From positions 124,001-188,000 of the forward strand of contig NZ_JAVXZY010000005.1 in the NCBI RefSeq assembly GCF_032337115.1: DNA of 64,000 bases, read 5' to 3'. Positions 19,525-27,618 of this stretch are shown in pieces. Numbering within the stretch: the first letter of the stretch is position 1; each line of letters begins with the position of its first letter. The position numbers were made by a program, and so were the translations under genes. The notes beneath the pieces are model-generated. The model saw only the letters and a list, made by a program, of their open reading frames with translations, did no database searches and was not told where the DNA came from. Origin of the DNA: Roseateles_C aquae. GTDB lineage: Bacteria; Pseudomonadota; Gammaproteobacteria; Burkholderiales; Burkholderiaceae_C.

Positions 19525-21531
19525 ATGCAGTACTTTGTCACCGGTGCTACAGGTTTCATCGGCAAGCGTTTGGTCAAAAAGCTGCTCGCGCGCCGCGGTA
19601 GCACGGTCTATTTCCTGCTGCGTGAGGAGAGTCGCGACAAGCTGCCCGATCTGTTGAGCTACTGGGGCGTGAGCAAGACGCGCGCCATTGCGGTGTTTGG
19701 CGATCTGACCGCCAAGAAGCTGGGCGTCAGCGCCGAGGACATCAAGGCGCTCAAGGGCCAGATCGATCACGTCTACCACCTGGCGGCCGTCTACGACCTG
19801 AAGGCCGACGAGGAAAGCCAGATCCGCGCCAATATCGACGGCACGCGCAGCATGGTCGAGTTTGCCCAGGCCATCGATGCCGGCCATGTGCACCATGTCT
19901 CCTCGATCGCCGCGGCCGGCCTGTACGAAGGCGTGTTCCGCGAAGACATGTTCGACGAGGCCGAGAACCTCGATCATCCCTACTTCAGCACCAAGCACGA
20001 GAGCGAGAAGATCGTGCGCAAGGAGTGCAAGAAGCCCTGGACCGTCTACCGCCCGGCCATGGTCGTCGGCGACTCGCAGACCGGCGAGATGGACAAGATC
20101 GACGGCCCCTACTACTTCTTCAAACCGATCCAGCGCCTGCGCCAGATCCTGCCGCCGTGGATGCCCTCGATCGGCCTGGAAGGCGGTCGCGTCAACATCG
20201 TGCCGGTGGACTTCGTCGTCAACGCGCTCGATCACATCTCGCACCAGGTCAAGGGCGGCGGCGGCTGCTTCCATCTGGTCGACCCGGTCGGCTACCGCGT
20301 CGGCGATGTGCTGGACATCTTCTCCAAGGCCGCCCATGCGCCGAAGATGAATCTGTTCGTCAACGCCGCGCTGCTGGGCTTCATTCCCAAGAGCGTCAAA
20401 AAGGGCCTGATGGCGCTGGCGCCGGTGCGCCGCATCCGCAATGCGGTGATGAAGGACCTCGGCCTGCCCGAGGACATGTTCACCTTCATCAACTACCCGA
20501 CCCGCTTTGACTGCCGCGACACCACCGCCGCGCTGAAGGGCTCGGGCATTGCCTGCCCCAATCTGAACGACTACGCCTGGCGGCTGTGGGACTACTGGGA
20601 GCGCCACCTCGATCCGGACATGCTGATCGACCGCAGCCTCAAGGGCACGGTGGCCGGCAAGGTGGTGCTGGTGACCGGTGGTTCGTCCGGCATCGGCCTG
20701 GCGGCGGCGATCAAGTTTGCCGAGGCCGGCGCGATCACGCTGATCTGCGCGCGCGACGAGAACAAGCTCGCCGAGGCGGTGGCCGAGATCAAGGCCGCGG
20801 CCGGCAAGGACGCGCAGGTGCACAGTTACTCGGCCGATATCGCCAACGAGGAGAGCTGCGCCGGCATGATCGCCTGGATCAGCGAGAACTTTGGCGGTGT
20901 CGATTTCCTGATCAACAACGCCGGCCGTTCGATCCGCCGCGCCATCGAGTCCAGCTACGACCGCTTCCACGACTTCGAACGCACCATGCAGCTGAACTAC
21001 TTCGGCTGCCTGCGCGTCACCATGGGCCTGCTGCCGGGCATGGTGGCGAAGAAGAAGGGCCATGTGGTCAACATTTCCTCGATTGGCGTGCTGACCAACG
21101 CACCGCGTTTCTCGGCCTATGTGGCTTCCAAGGCCGCGCTCGATGCCTGGACCCGCTGCGCCTCCAGCGAGTACGCCGATCTGGGCATCACCTTCACCAC
21201 CATCAATATGCCCTTGGTGCGCACGCCGATGATTGCGCCGACCAAGATCTACAACAATGTGCCGACGCTGGCGCCCGAGGAAGCGGCCGACATGATCGCC
21301 CAGGCCTGCATCCGCAAGCCGGTGCGCATCGCCACCCGGCTGGGCATCACCGGCGAGTTGCTGCACGCGCTGATGCCGCGGGTGGCGCAGATCGTCATGA
21401 ACACCAGCTTCCGGATGTTCCCGGACAGCGATGCGGCCAAGGGCGACAGTTCTGGCAAGGGGGGCGGCAAACAGCAGCTCTCGGCCGAGGCCATCGCGCT
21501 GCAGCAGATGATGCGCGGCATCCACTTCTGA
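19525..21531 (+). CDS. Alcohol-forming fatty acyl-CoA reductase (two-domain SDR fusion)
   Basis: A 668-residue fusion of two Rossmann domains. The N-terminal half is an extended SDR/NAD-binding-4 reductase (GATGFIG at residues 7-13; YFSTKHESEK carries the Tyr-Lys pair). The C-terminal half is a classical SDR (VTGGSSGIG near residue 385; YVASKAAL near residue 532). Order, length and many local blocks (HVYHLAAVYDL, FHDFERTMQLNYFG, TTINMPLVRTPMIAPTK) agree with the Marinobacter enzyme that reduces fatty acyl-CoA to fatty alcohol with NADPH. Fatty alcohols feed wax-ester synthesis. The gene is monocistronic, with AGGAGGA before the ATG and a terminator after the stop. No wax synthase is in the window. 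Confidence 0.93.
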   Translation: MQYFVTGATGFIGKRLVKKLLARRGSTVYFLLREESRDKLPDLLSYWGVSKTRAIAVFGDLTAKKLGVSAEDIKALKGQIDHVYHLAAVYDLKADEESQIRANIDGTRSMVEFAQAIDAGHVHHVSSIAAAGLYEGVFREDMFDEAENLDHPYFSTKHESEKIVRKECKKPWTVYRPAMVVGDSQTGEMDKIDGPYYFFKPIQRLRQILPPWMPSIGLEGGRVNIVPVDFVVNALDHISHQVKGGGGCFHLVDPVGYRVGDVLDIFSKAAHAPKMNLFVNAALLGFIPKSVKKGLMALAPVRRIRNAVMKDLGLPEDMFTFINYPTRFDCRDTTAALKGSGIACPNLNDYAWRLWDYWERHLDPDMLIDRSLKGTVAGKVVLVTGGSSGIGLAAAIKFAEAGAITLICARDENKLAEAVAEIKAAAGKDAQVHSYSADIANEESCAGMIAWISENFGGVDFLINNAGRSIRRAIESSYDRFHDFERTMQLNYFGCLRVTMGLLPGMVAKKKGHVVNISSIGVLTNAPRFSAYVASKAALDAWTRCASSEYADLGITFTTINMPLVRTPMIAPTKIYNNVPTLAPEEAADMIAQACIRKPVRIATRLGITGELLHALMPRVAQIVMNTSFRMFPDSDAAKGDSSGKGGGKQQLSAEAIALQQMMRGIHF

Positions 21532-21553
21532 GGCCGACCGCCGGCAGGCACGG

Positions 21554-21580
21554 GGCCCCGCAGCGATGCGGGGCCTTTTT
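21554..21580 (+). terminator. Intrinsic terminator after fatty acyl-CoA reductase
   Basis: The stem GGCCCCGCA / TGCGGGGCC with a GCGA loop is followed by TTTTT, 22 bp after the stop codon. Confidence 0.92.
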
Positions 21581-21627
21581 CATTGGCCGTTCGCGCGCCA
21601 ATCGTTGCTGCCTCGCAATCAATCCAA

Positions 21628-21735
21628 ACGCAAACCACAGAGCCACGGAGACATAGAGAAATTCAGCGCGTGCAGAACCTGCTCATCTTGGTTCCTCTCT
21701 CTGTGACTCTGTGTCTCTGTGGTTTGTCTTGACGG
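21628..21735. repeat. Dispersed imperfect inverted repeat, ACCACAGAGACACAGAG type, full copy
   Basis: The left arm (CAAACCACAGAGCCACGGAG and following, from about 21628) and the right arm (complement of CAAACCACAGAGACACAGAG, ending about 21735) are about 30 bp each and enclose about 40 bp that include CAGAACCTGCT. A second, partly decayed copy lies at 38322-38395, so this is a dispersed element rather than a gene-specific structure. Confidence 0.85.
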
Positions 21736-21770
21736 ATCACCACTCAACGCGGAAAAGCCATTCCATTGCG

Positions 21771-23522
21771 TCAGGCCCGGCCGGGCTTGGCCGCCTTGGC
21801 GGGTGCGCGGCCCTTGGTGGTGGCGGCCTTGTAGATGCTCTTGCCGGCCTTGATCGTTTCCAGCACCTGGATCGAGCGCAGCTCGCTGCTGGGGATCTTC
21901 AGCGGGTTCTTGTCCAGCAGCACCAGATCGGCCAGCTTGCCGACCTCCAGCGAGCCCTTGTCTTTTTCCTCGAAGTGCTGCCAGGCCGCCCACAGCGTGA
22001 TCGACTTCAGCGCCACGTCGACCGGCAGGCGCTGATCGGGGCCGAGGATGTCGGCGCTGCGGGTGCGACGGTTGACCACCGCATCGAGGATGGCGATGGC
22101 ATCGGGGAAGGCCACCGGCGCGTCGTGATGCTGGGTGAACAGCATCTTGCGGCGCAGCGCCGACATGGCCGGCGAGATGCGGTCGCCGCGCACCGGGCCC
22201 AGCGTCTCATCGCGGTGCCAGTCGCCCCAGTAATAGGCGTGCATGCCGAAGAAGCTGGGCGTGATGGCCAGGCGCTGCATCGCGTCGAGCTGGTCTTCGC
22301 GCACCGTCTGCGCGTGGATCATCACCGTGCGCCGGTCGGCCGCGCCGTGGCGGGCAGTGGCCTGCTCGGCGGCTTGTATCAGCTGATCTGAGGCCGCATC
22401 GCCATTGGTGTGCACCAGCAGCTGCCAGCCCTGCGCATAGGCCTGGTCAACATGGCGGGCCACCGCCTGGTCGGGCAGGGCCGGGTAGCCGCGGTAATCG
22501 GCCGGCTTGCCGGTGGGCGGCACATGGTAGGGATGGGTCAGGAAAGCGGTCTTGCCCTGTGGCGAGCCGTCCAGGCTCAGCTTCACACCGCCGATGCGAA
22601 AGCCGCCCTGGTAGCTGCGCGAGACCCAGGCGCTCTTCATCAGCGCGGCGGTGAAGGGCATGGTGATGTCCGGGTAGGACACCAGATCGATCAGCATCTG
22701 GCCCGACTGGGACAACGCCATCCAGGTCTTGTTCGAGTTCTCATCCGAGCGGCCGTCCTGGCCGGTGGTGAAGCCGAAACGGGCGTAGAGCTTCTGGCCC
22801 TCGATCAGCATCGCCGCATAGTCCTTGGGCGAGGGCTGCACCAGGCCCATGCCGGCGCTGAACCAGGCGGTTTCCTCGAGCACGCCATTGGGCGTCTTGC
22901 CATCGGCCTCGCGCTGGATGTGGCCGCCCTCGGGGTCCTTGCTGTCGGCATTCAGCCCGGCCAGCTGCAGCGCGCGGCTGTTGAGCACGCCCAGATGGCC
23001 GCTCTGGTGAATGATGATGACGGGCAAGTCGCGCGACACCTCGTCGAGCTCCTGGCGCGTCGGCGCGCGGCGCTCGGCCAGCTGTGCCTCGTCATAGCCA
23101 AAGCCCAGCACGATCTTGTGGCTGCGCGCCACCGGCCCCTGGGCATAGGCCTTGAGCAGCGACTGCAGCGCGGCGATGCTGCTGCCCTTGCCATCGGGTG
23201 GCGGCAACAGATTGGCCGACACCGCCTGCAGCCCGGTCAGCGAGACATGGCCGTGCGCGTCGACAAAACCGGGCAGCAGCGTCTTGCCCTGCAGATCGAC
23301 GACACGGGTGCCGGCGCGCCGGCTGGCCAGCACCTGCTCGCGCTCGCCAACGGCGATGATGCGGCCGCCGCGCACCGCCAGCGCCGCGGCGCTGGGCTGG
23401 GCATCGTTGATGGTGACGATGTCGCCATTCAGGTAGATCGTATCGGCGCCATCAGGGGCTGGGCCGGCCTGGGCCGCCAGACAGGCCAGGCGCAGCAGGG
23501 ACAGGGCAAGGCGACGCTGCAT
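21771..23522 (-). CDS. Exported amidohydrolase (YtcJ-like, amidohydrolase_3)
   Basis: A 583-residue metal-dependent hydrolase. Residues 1-20 form a signal peptide (LALSLLRLACLAAQAGPA). The metal-binding start of the barrel is LLPGFVDAHGHVS; further family blocks are IYLNGDIVTIND, VLGFGYDEAQL, IIIHQSGHLGVLNS, LVHTNGDAASDQ and the C-terminal GSLEVGKLADLVLLDKNPL. The class cleaves C-N bonds in varied small molecules, and the substrate is unknown. The last 20 residues are Ala-Lys-Pro rich (KGRAPAKAAKPGRA), an unusual basic tail. The export signal suggests action in the periplasm. Confidence 0.9.
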   Translation of the reverse strand: MQRRLALSLLRLACLAAQAGPAPDGADTIYLNGDIVTINDAQPSAAALAVRGGRIIAVGEREQVLASRRAGTRVVDLQGKTLLPGFVDAHGHVSLTGLQAVSANLLPPPDGKGSSIAALQSLLKAYAQGPVARSHKIVLGFGYDEAQLAERRAPTRQELDEVSRDLPVIIIHQSGHLGVLNSRALQLAGLNADSKDPEGGHIQREADGKTPNGVLEETAWFSAGMGLVQPSPKDYAAMLIEGQKLYARFGFTTGQDGRSDENSNKTWMALSQSGQMLIDLVSYPDITMPFTAALMKSAWVSRSYQGGFRIGGVKLSLDGSPQGKTAFLTHPYHVPPTGKPADYRGYPALPDQAVARHVDQAYAQGWQLLVHTNGDAASDQLIQAAEQATARHGAADRRTVMIHAQTVREDQLDAMQRLAITPSFFGMHAYYWGDWHRDETLGPVRGDRISPAMSALRRKMLFTQHHDAPVAFPDAIAILDAVVNRRTRSADILGPDQRLPVDVALKSITLWAAWQHFEEKDKGSLEVGKLADLVLLDKNPLKIPSSELRSIQVLETIKAGKSIYKAATTKGRAPAKAAKPGRA

Positions 23523-23702
23523 GGACTCTCCATAAGGGGGATAGGAACAGGGCCGAGGGGTGTCATCTAACGCCCTGGCGCAACAGGTCGCCTCTTGTAC
23601 CCGACTTGCGCCGGCTTTGCATCAGGGGTCAGGTCTTGCTTCGCTGTTGTGCGCTCGCCGCACGGGCGCGCTCGGTCGGCGCCATTTATGCGAGCATGGC
23701 TC

Positions 23703-24917
23703 ATGAGCTACGAGCTGATTGTTTTTGGCGCCACCGGCTTCACCGGGCGCCTGGTGGCCGACTACCTGTTCCGGCGCTACGGCGTTGGTGGCTCCTTGCG
23801 CTGGGCCATTGCCGGACGCAGCGCTGCCCGGCTGGCCGAGGTGCGCGAGTCCATCGGTGCGCCGCTGACGCTGCCGCTGCTGGTGGCCGACGCCGGCGAT
23901 GCCCGCGCCCTGAAGCAGCTGGTCACCCAGGCGCGGGTGGTCATCAGCACGGTGGGCCCGTATCAGCGCCATGGCGAGCCGCTGATACGCGCCTGCGCCG
24001 AGGCCGGCACCGATTACGTCGATCTCTGCGGCGAGCCGGCCTGGATGGCCACGATGATTCCGCAGCTGCAGGGCCTGGCCGGGCGCAGCGGCGCGCGCAT
24101 CTGCTTTTCCTGCGGCTTTGATTCCATCCCCTTCGATCTGGGCCTGGTCTTTCTGCAGAGCGAGGCGCTGGCGCGTTTTGGCCGGCCGCTGCAGCAGGTG
24201 GCCGGGCGGGTGGCGGTGCTCAAGGGCAGCGCGTCCGGCGGCACCATTGCCAGCGCGCTGGCCAGCTACGAGGCCGCCAGCCGCGACCCCGAACAGGCGC
24301 GCCTGATGGCCGACCCCTTTGCGCTGACGCCCGGATTCCGCGGCCCAGCCCAGCCTTCTGGCGAAGGCGCGGTCTTCGACGACACGGCCCAGGCCTGGGC
24401 CGCGCCCTTTGTGATGGCCGTCATCAACACCAAGAACGTGCACCGCAGCAATGCGCTGCGCGGCCATCCCTGGGGCCGGGACTTCATCTACGACGAGCGC
24501 CTGCTCACCGGCAGCGGCGCCAAGGGCGAGCGACGCGCGCGGGCGCTGGCGCGGATGTCGCTGTGGCAAGACCGCCTGCTCGGCTTTGCGCCCACCCGCT
24601 CTTTGCTGCGCCGCTTCGTGCTGCCCAAGCCGGGCGAGGGCCCTAGCGCCGAACAGCGCGAGCGCGGCCGCTATGAAGTCGTCTTCTACGGCCAGACGGC
24701 CGATGGCCAGCGCCTCAGCGCCCGCGTCAAGGGCCAGGGCGACCCCGGCTACGGCTCGACCAGCAAGCTGATCAGCGAGGCGGCGCTGTGCCTGCTTGAA
24801 GACGTTGGCCACGAAGCCACGCCTGGCGGCGTCTGGACCCCCGGCGCCGCCATGGGCCTGGCGCTGCAGCGGCGCTTGCAGGAGCGCGCCGGGCTGAGTT
24901 TCGCGATCGAAGGCTGA
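23703..24917 (+). CDS. Saccharopine-dehydrogenase-like / trans-acting enoyl reductase family protein
   Basis: A 404-residue NAD(P)-binding protein. The Rossmann motif GATGFTG lies at residues 8-14, followed by SLRWAIAGRSAARL and VVISTVGPYQRHGEPLIRAC, which are typical of the saccharopine dehydrogenase-like superfamily that includes mycobacterial trans-acting enoyl reductases. FSCGFDSIPFDLG is a further family block. The likely reaction is a hydride transfer on a lipid-like substrate, but the exact substrate cannot be inferred. The 195-residue gene follows after 5 bp, so they are probably co-transcribed. ATG at 23703 was chosen; an upstream in-frame ATG at 23688 is possible. Confidence 0.87.
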   Translation: MSYELIVFGATGFTGRLVADYLFRRYGVGGSLRWAIAGRSAARLAEVRESIGAPLTLPLLVADAGDARALKQLVTQARVVISTVGPYQRHGEPLIRACAEAGTDYVDLCGEPAWMATMIPQLQGLAGRSGARICFSCGFDSIPFDLGLVFLQSEALARFGRPLQQVAGRVAVLKGSASGGTIASALASYEAASRDPEQARLMADPFALTPGFRGPAQPSGEGAVFDDTAQAWAAPFVMAVINTKNVHRSNALRGHPWGRDFIYDERLLTGSGAKGERRARALARMSLWQDRLLGFAPTRSLLRRFVLPKPGEGPSAEQRERGRYEVVFYGQTADGQRLSARVKGQGDPGYGSTSKLISEAALCLLEDVGHEATPGGVWTPGAAMGLALQRRLQERAGLSFAIEG

Positions 24918-24922
24918 GCACC

Positions 24923-25510
24923 ATGGCGGAGCTGCTGCAGCGCCTGGCGCTACGCCTGTTGCTGTGTTTGTTGCCGACCTATCTGCTGTGGCGCAGCCTC
25001 GGTGCGATTGGCGTGGTGGTCGGTGTGCCGCTGTTCGGCCTGGCCTTGGCGACGCCGCTGCTGGACCTGATGCGCCAGCTGCGTCAGCAAGCCCGCGCCT
25101 TCAGCTACCGTGATATCGAGGGGCGACATTTCGCCTTCCGCGGACAGCATCTGGACATCGTCGACGATGCCGAGCACTTCCGCTGGATCAAGCTCAGCGA
25201 TGTGCGCAAGCTGATTCAGCAATTGCCTGGCGACGAGACGCTCTGCCGGCTCTATCCAGCCGATGTGCAGTCGGCCGCCGTGGCCCGACCTGCACGTATC
25301 CGCGCCGAGGCCCTGCACGGCTATCTCGCCAAGGCCAGCGCCCCCGGCAATCTGAAGTTCAAGCACTGGCTGGAGCGCGAGGTGCTGTTCCCGGCCTCGC
25401 AGCGCCGCACCCGTGCGCCGCGCGCTGCGGGCCCAGACGCGGCGCCGGCGCTTCCCGATCCGGCCTTTCGTGAGCGCGCTAACACGGGGACTGATGCCGA
25501 TGCCGCCTGA
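24923..25510 (+). CDS. Conserved-looking membrane-anchored protein of unknown function
   Basis: A 195-residue protein I do not recognise. Residues 8-45 form two close hydrophobic helices (LALRLLLCLLPTYLLW, IGVVVGVPLFGLALATPLL). A soluble part follows with a hydrophilic core (FRGQHLDIVDDAEHFRWIK), and the C-terminal tail is low complexity (RTRAPRAAGPDAAPALP). It starts 5 bp after the enoyl-reductase-like gene. Its last codons overlap the start of the first lipoprotein of the next array. The same last codons (DADAA, stop) reappear at 27616-27635 before the second lipoprotein copy, which shows where the duplication began. Confidence 0.72.
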   Translation: MAELLQRLALRLLLCLLPTYLLWRSLGAIGVVVGVPLFGLALATPLLDLMRQLRQQARAFSYRDIEGRHFAFRGQHLDIVDDAEHFRWIKLSDVRKLIQQLPGDETLCRLYPADVQSAAVARPARIRAEALHGYLAKASAPGNLKFKHWLEREVLFPASQRRTRAPRAAGPDAAPALPDPAFRERANTGTDADAA

Positions 25511-26357
25511 AACAAGCAAGCGCCCCTTGGTAGCGCAACGTTGGAAGCGCCAGGCACTCGTCAGCGCCGCGCTCTTGACACTGCTGGGTTCCTGCATGGG
25601 CCCCTCGGCCTGGCACAACTGGAAGGCCAAGCAGCAGCGTGAGCGTGCCTATGCCATGTGGCAGGAGCGCTGCAAGAAGTCGGGGGAGTTCATTCACAAG
25701 ACTGTGGAGAACGTTGAGGGGGTGTATCTCGTGAACGTGCGAACGACTACCAACTTCGGTGAGCAGTTCGAGTTGGACGACCCGTACGGACATGACTCGA
25801 CAGACGAGCGCTACATCCAAAATTTCCTGCGCGGCTACCACCACCAGCGGCCAAGGGAGACGCCCCCCGGACGCGACGAGACACCACGGATCGGCTACGA
25901 CTTTGTTGAAGCTTTCGACCCCACGGACGGAAAGCTGTACCGATTCAAGGGTCGCGTCGATCAACCCTGGCTGCGCGACAAAAGCTATGGCGAATGGGTG
26001 CGCGAGTTCGTTCTAGACCGCACCGCCATCACCCAGCGCACCGCCCGCTACGGCGTGAAGTTCGAAGACATCTCCACCCACGAAGAGCGCGAGCACTGGA
26101 TCGCCGGCAGCTCGCTCAAGGTCATCGACCTGCAGACCCAAGAGGTCATCGCCGAGCGCATCGGCTACATGGTCGATTGGGCGCAAGGCAATCGATCAGG
26201 CAGACGCTCTCCGTGGCTGTTCGCCGCCGACAACGCATGCCCGAGTTTTGTCCCTCCCCACCTGGTGAACCAAGGCAGCTACGGCAGTCAAAGCCAAGCG
26301 GGACAGACTCTCGTTTTCACCGAAAAAGTTCTCAAGCCAAGCCACAGGGAGCAATAG
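25494..26357 (+). CDS. Lipoprotein of tandem family, copy A1 (possible immunity protein)
   Basis: A 287-residue predicted lipoprotein of a family I cannot name. A basic N-terminus (ETSKRPLVAQRWKRQ) precedes a hydrophobic core and the lipobox LLGSC (Cys34). The first 80 residues and the segment QRTARYGVKFEDIS onward are almost identical to copy A2 at 27619, while the middle (residues about 83-175) is divergent. Nucleotide differences in the conserved end are mostly synonymous, so the protein is under selection. The gene starts inside the 3' end of the preceding gene (GGGG-rich ribosome-binding site at 25486) and is followed 3 bp later by a broken gene. Periplasmic immunity to a lipase-like effector fits the context but is inference. 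Confidence 0.75.
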   Translation: MPMPPETSKRPLVAQRWKRQALVSAALLTLLGSCMGPSAWHNWKAKQQRERAYAMWQERCKKSGEFIHKTVENVEGVYLVNVRTTTNFGEQFELDDPYGHDSTDERYIQNFLRGYHHQRPRETPPGRDETPRIGYDFVEAFDPTDGKLYRFKGRVDQPWLRDKSYGEWVREFVLDRTAITQRTARYGVKFEDISTHEEREHWIAGSSLKVIDLQTQEVIAERIGYMVDWAQGNRSGRRSPWLFAADNACPSFVPPHLVNQGSYGSQSQAGQTLVFTEKVLKPSHREQ

Positions 26358-26360
26358 GCC

Positions 26361-26623
26361 ATGAGTACTACTACGCCAACCATCGCTGACATCCTCAAGT
26401 ACGCCGACCTGCAAATGGCGACTGAGGCTTTCCTGACGACACCCAGGACTACAGGCGTTCGCCTTGACCTCCAAACGGCACTCACGGAGGGCAACAACCA
26501 CGGGAGCAAATTCACCGCCCCCCCCAAGCCAAGAATTTCACCGACCACTGGACGGTCGTCGCCCAGCTGCCCAACACCAACTCCGGCTTCTGCAGCACGC
26601 TGTTCGAGTGCATCAAGCGAACC
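26361..26623 (+). pseudogene. Truncated, frameshifted 5' part of a lipase-type effector-like gene (stub 1)
   Basis: ATG at 26361 opens MSTTTPTIADILKYADLQM. The frame is lost in a run of eight C (26518-26525). One added base restores a natural continuation (KNFTDHWTVVAQLPNTNSGF) up to about 26623, where the coding similarity ends abruptly. From memory, this N-terminus (LLKYADLQMAAEAF, then DWTVVAQLPN) belongs to large lipase-like proteins of Burkholderiales; this was not checked by search. The restored frame then runs into the start of the next lipoprotein. The gene is dead unless the C-run length is a sequencing error, and even then most of the protein is missing. Confidence 0.7.
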
Positions 26624-26653
26624 ACACGAAGTGGCTTCTTGCGAGGGGCTAGT

Positions 26654-27394
26654 TTGAAGGCGCGTCTCAGATGCTTGCGCCTATCGACGCTCATGATTGC
26701 TGTTGGACTGAGTGCATGTCAGCCAAGTGCGGAGGAATTGGCAGCCAAGGAGGCGAGGCTCAAGGCAGAGCATGCGCGAAGGAATGAGCTATGTCGGGAC
26801 AACGCCGATAGCGCTTGCCCGGGGGCGCGCCCAGTCAATACAGAGCCTGGCGCATTCACGCTTCACAAGTGGAATGACCAGTGGTTCAAGGTGCCTACTG
26901 CCTATTCCTCCGACTACGGGATGTCGTTCTATTGGCCCAGTAAAGCGCCGCCCGGACGAGCCCCCGCCAAGCACGACCCCAAAGACTGGAGCATCCAACT
27001 CCAAATCAGGTCGTACGACATTCCTCCGGAACCGATTGGGTACAGAGAAATACAAGCAGCTGAGCGTGACGGCCGAATTGTCAATCGCCAAACCATTCGC
27101 CCAGGTCTAGATCGGGTGGAGTTTTTTGCTCTGCACAAATTCACCGGTGAGCGTTTCAGCACGCCTGACACCGTCTATGTGGCTATGGATCGTCGTGACC
27201 CAGAGGGGCAACCACCGGTCCTCGGATGCAAGCTCAACCTCAAGGATCCCCAGCAAGCAGGAGGCGGCGCTGGATTTTGGTGGAGAGACGGCATCTTTGT
27301 GGAGGTGCTTATTCGCAAGGGCAATGTTTGCGAAGACTGGCCCGAGTTGTTTGATGAAGTGATCAGAGTTCTAAATTTGACCCAGAAGGTCTGA
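26654..27394 (+). CDS. Lipoprotein B in the array, unrelated in sequence to A1/A2
   Basis: A 246-residue predicted lipoprotein. The start is TTG at 26654 with GAGGGG six bases upstream; no better ATG exists before the signal sequence. The lipobox is LSAC (MIAVGLSAC). The mature part is charged and soluble, with NDQWFKVPTAYSSDYG, YDIPPEPIGYREIQ and VCEDWPELFDEVIRVLN. It has several Cys that could form a disulphide in the periplasm. No family was recognised. It sits between stub 1 and stub 2, repeating the lipoprotein-then-effector-stub pattern, and has lower GC than the chromosome around it. Confidence 0.7.
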   Translation: MKARLRCLRLSTLMIAVGLSACQPSAEELAAKEARLKAEHARRNELCRDNADSACPGARPVNTEPGAFTLHKWNDQWFKVPTAYSSDYGMSFYWPSKAPPGRAPAKHDPKDWSIQLQIRSYDIPPEPIGYREIQAAERDGRIVNRQTIRPGLDRVEFFALHKFTGERFSTPDTVYVAMDRRDPEGQPPVLGCKLNLKDPQQAGGGAGFWWRDGIFVEVLIRKGNVCEDWPELFDEVIRVLNLTQKV

Positions 27395-27395
27395 C

Positions 27396-27482
27396 ATGCC
27401 TGTATTTCTTACTTCCGACGAATTGTCCCAACTGACCACCATGCTGAACACCGCGGTGGCTTCCACGGAGACCAATCAAAAC
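27396..27482 (+). pseudogene. 5' stub of a second broken gene in the array (stub 2)
   Basis: ATG at 27396, one base after the stop of lipoprotein B, opens MPVFLTSDELSQLTTMLNTA. After about 29 codons the sequence turns into the REP-like element at 27483. The open frame continues through the element by chance to 27635. The N-terminus differs from stubs 1 and 3, so this was a different gene. Confidence 0.6.
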
Positions 27483-27609
27483 TTTGGTAGGGCGGGTCGT
27501 TTGACCCGCGCGACACTTCAAATGCAGCCATTCCTGGCCTGCGAAGCCGTCGCTCAAAAGGGGCGGGCCGCTGTTGAAAGGCAGGTTGCGCCTGTAACGA
27601 ACCTGGCCT
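27483..27609. repeat. REP-like element, copy R1
   Basis: It begins TTTGGTAGGGCGGGTCG and includes the hairpin GCGGGTC-GTTT-GACCCGC. It is nearly identical to copy R2 at 28565 for about 70 bp, then diverges gradually over another 55 bp. It lies exactly where stub 2 stops being coding. Confidence 0.85.
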
Positions 27610-27618
27610 ACGTCTCTG

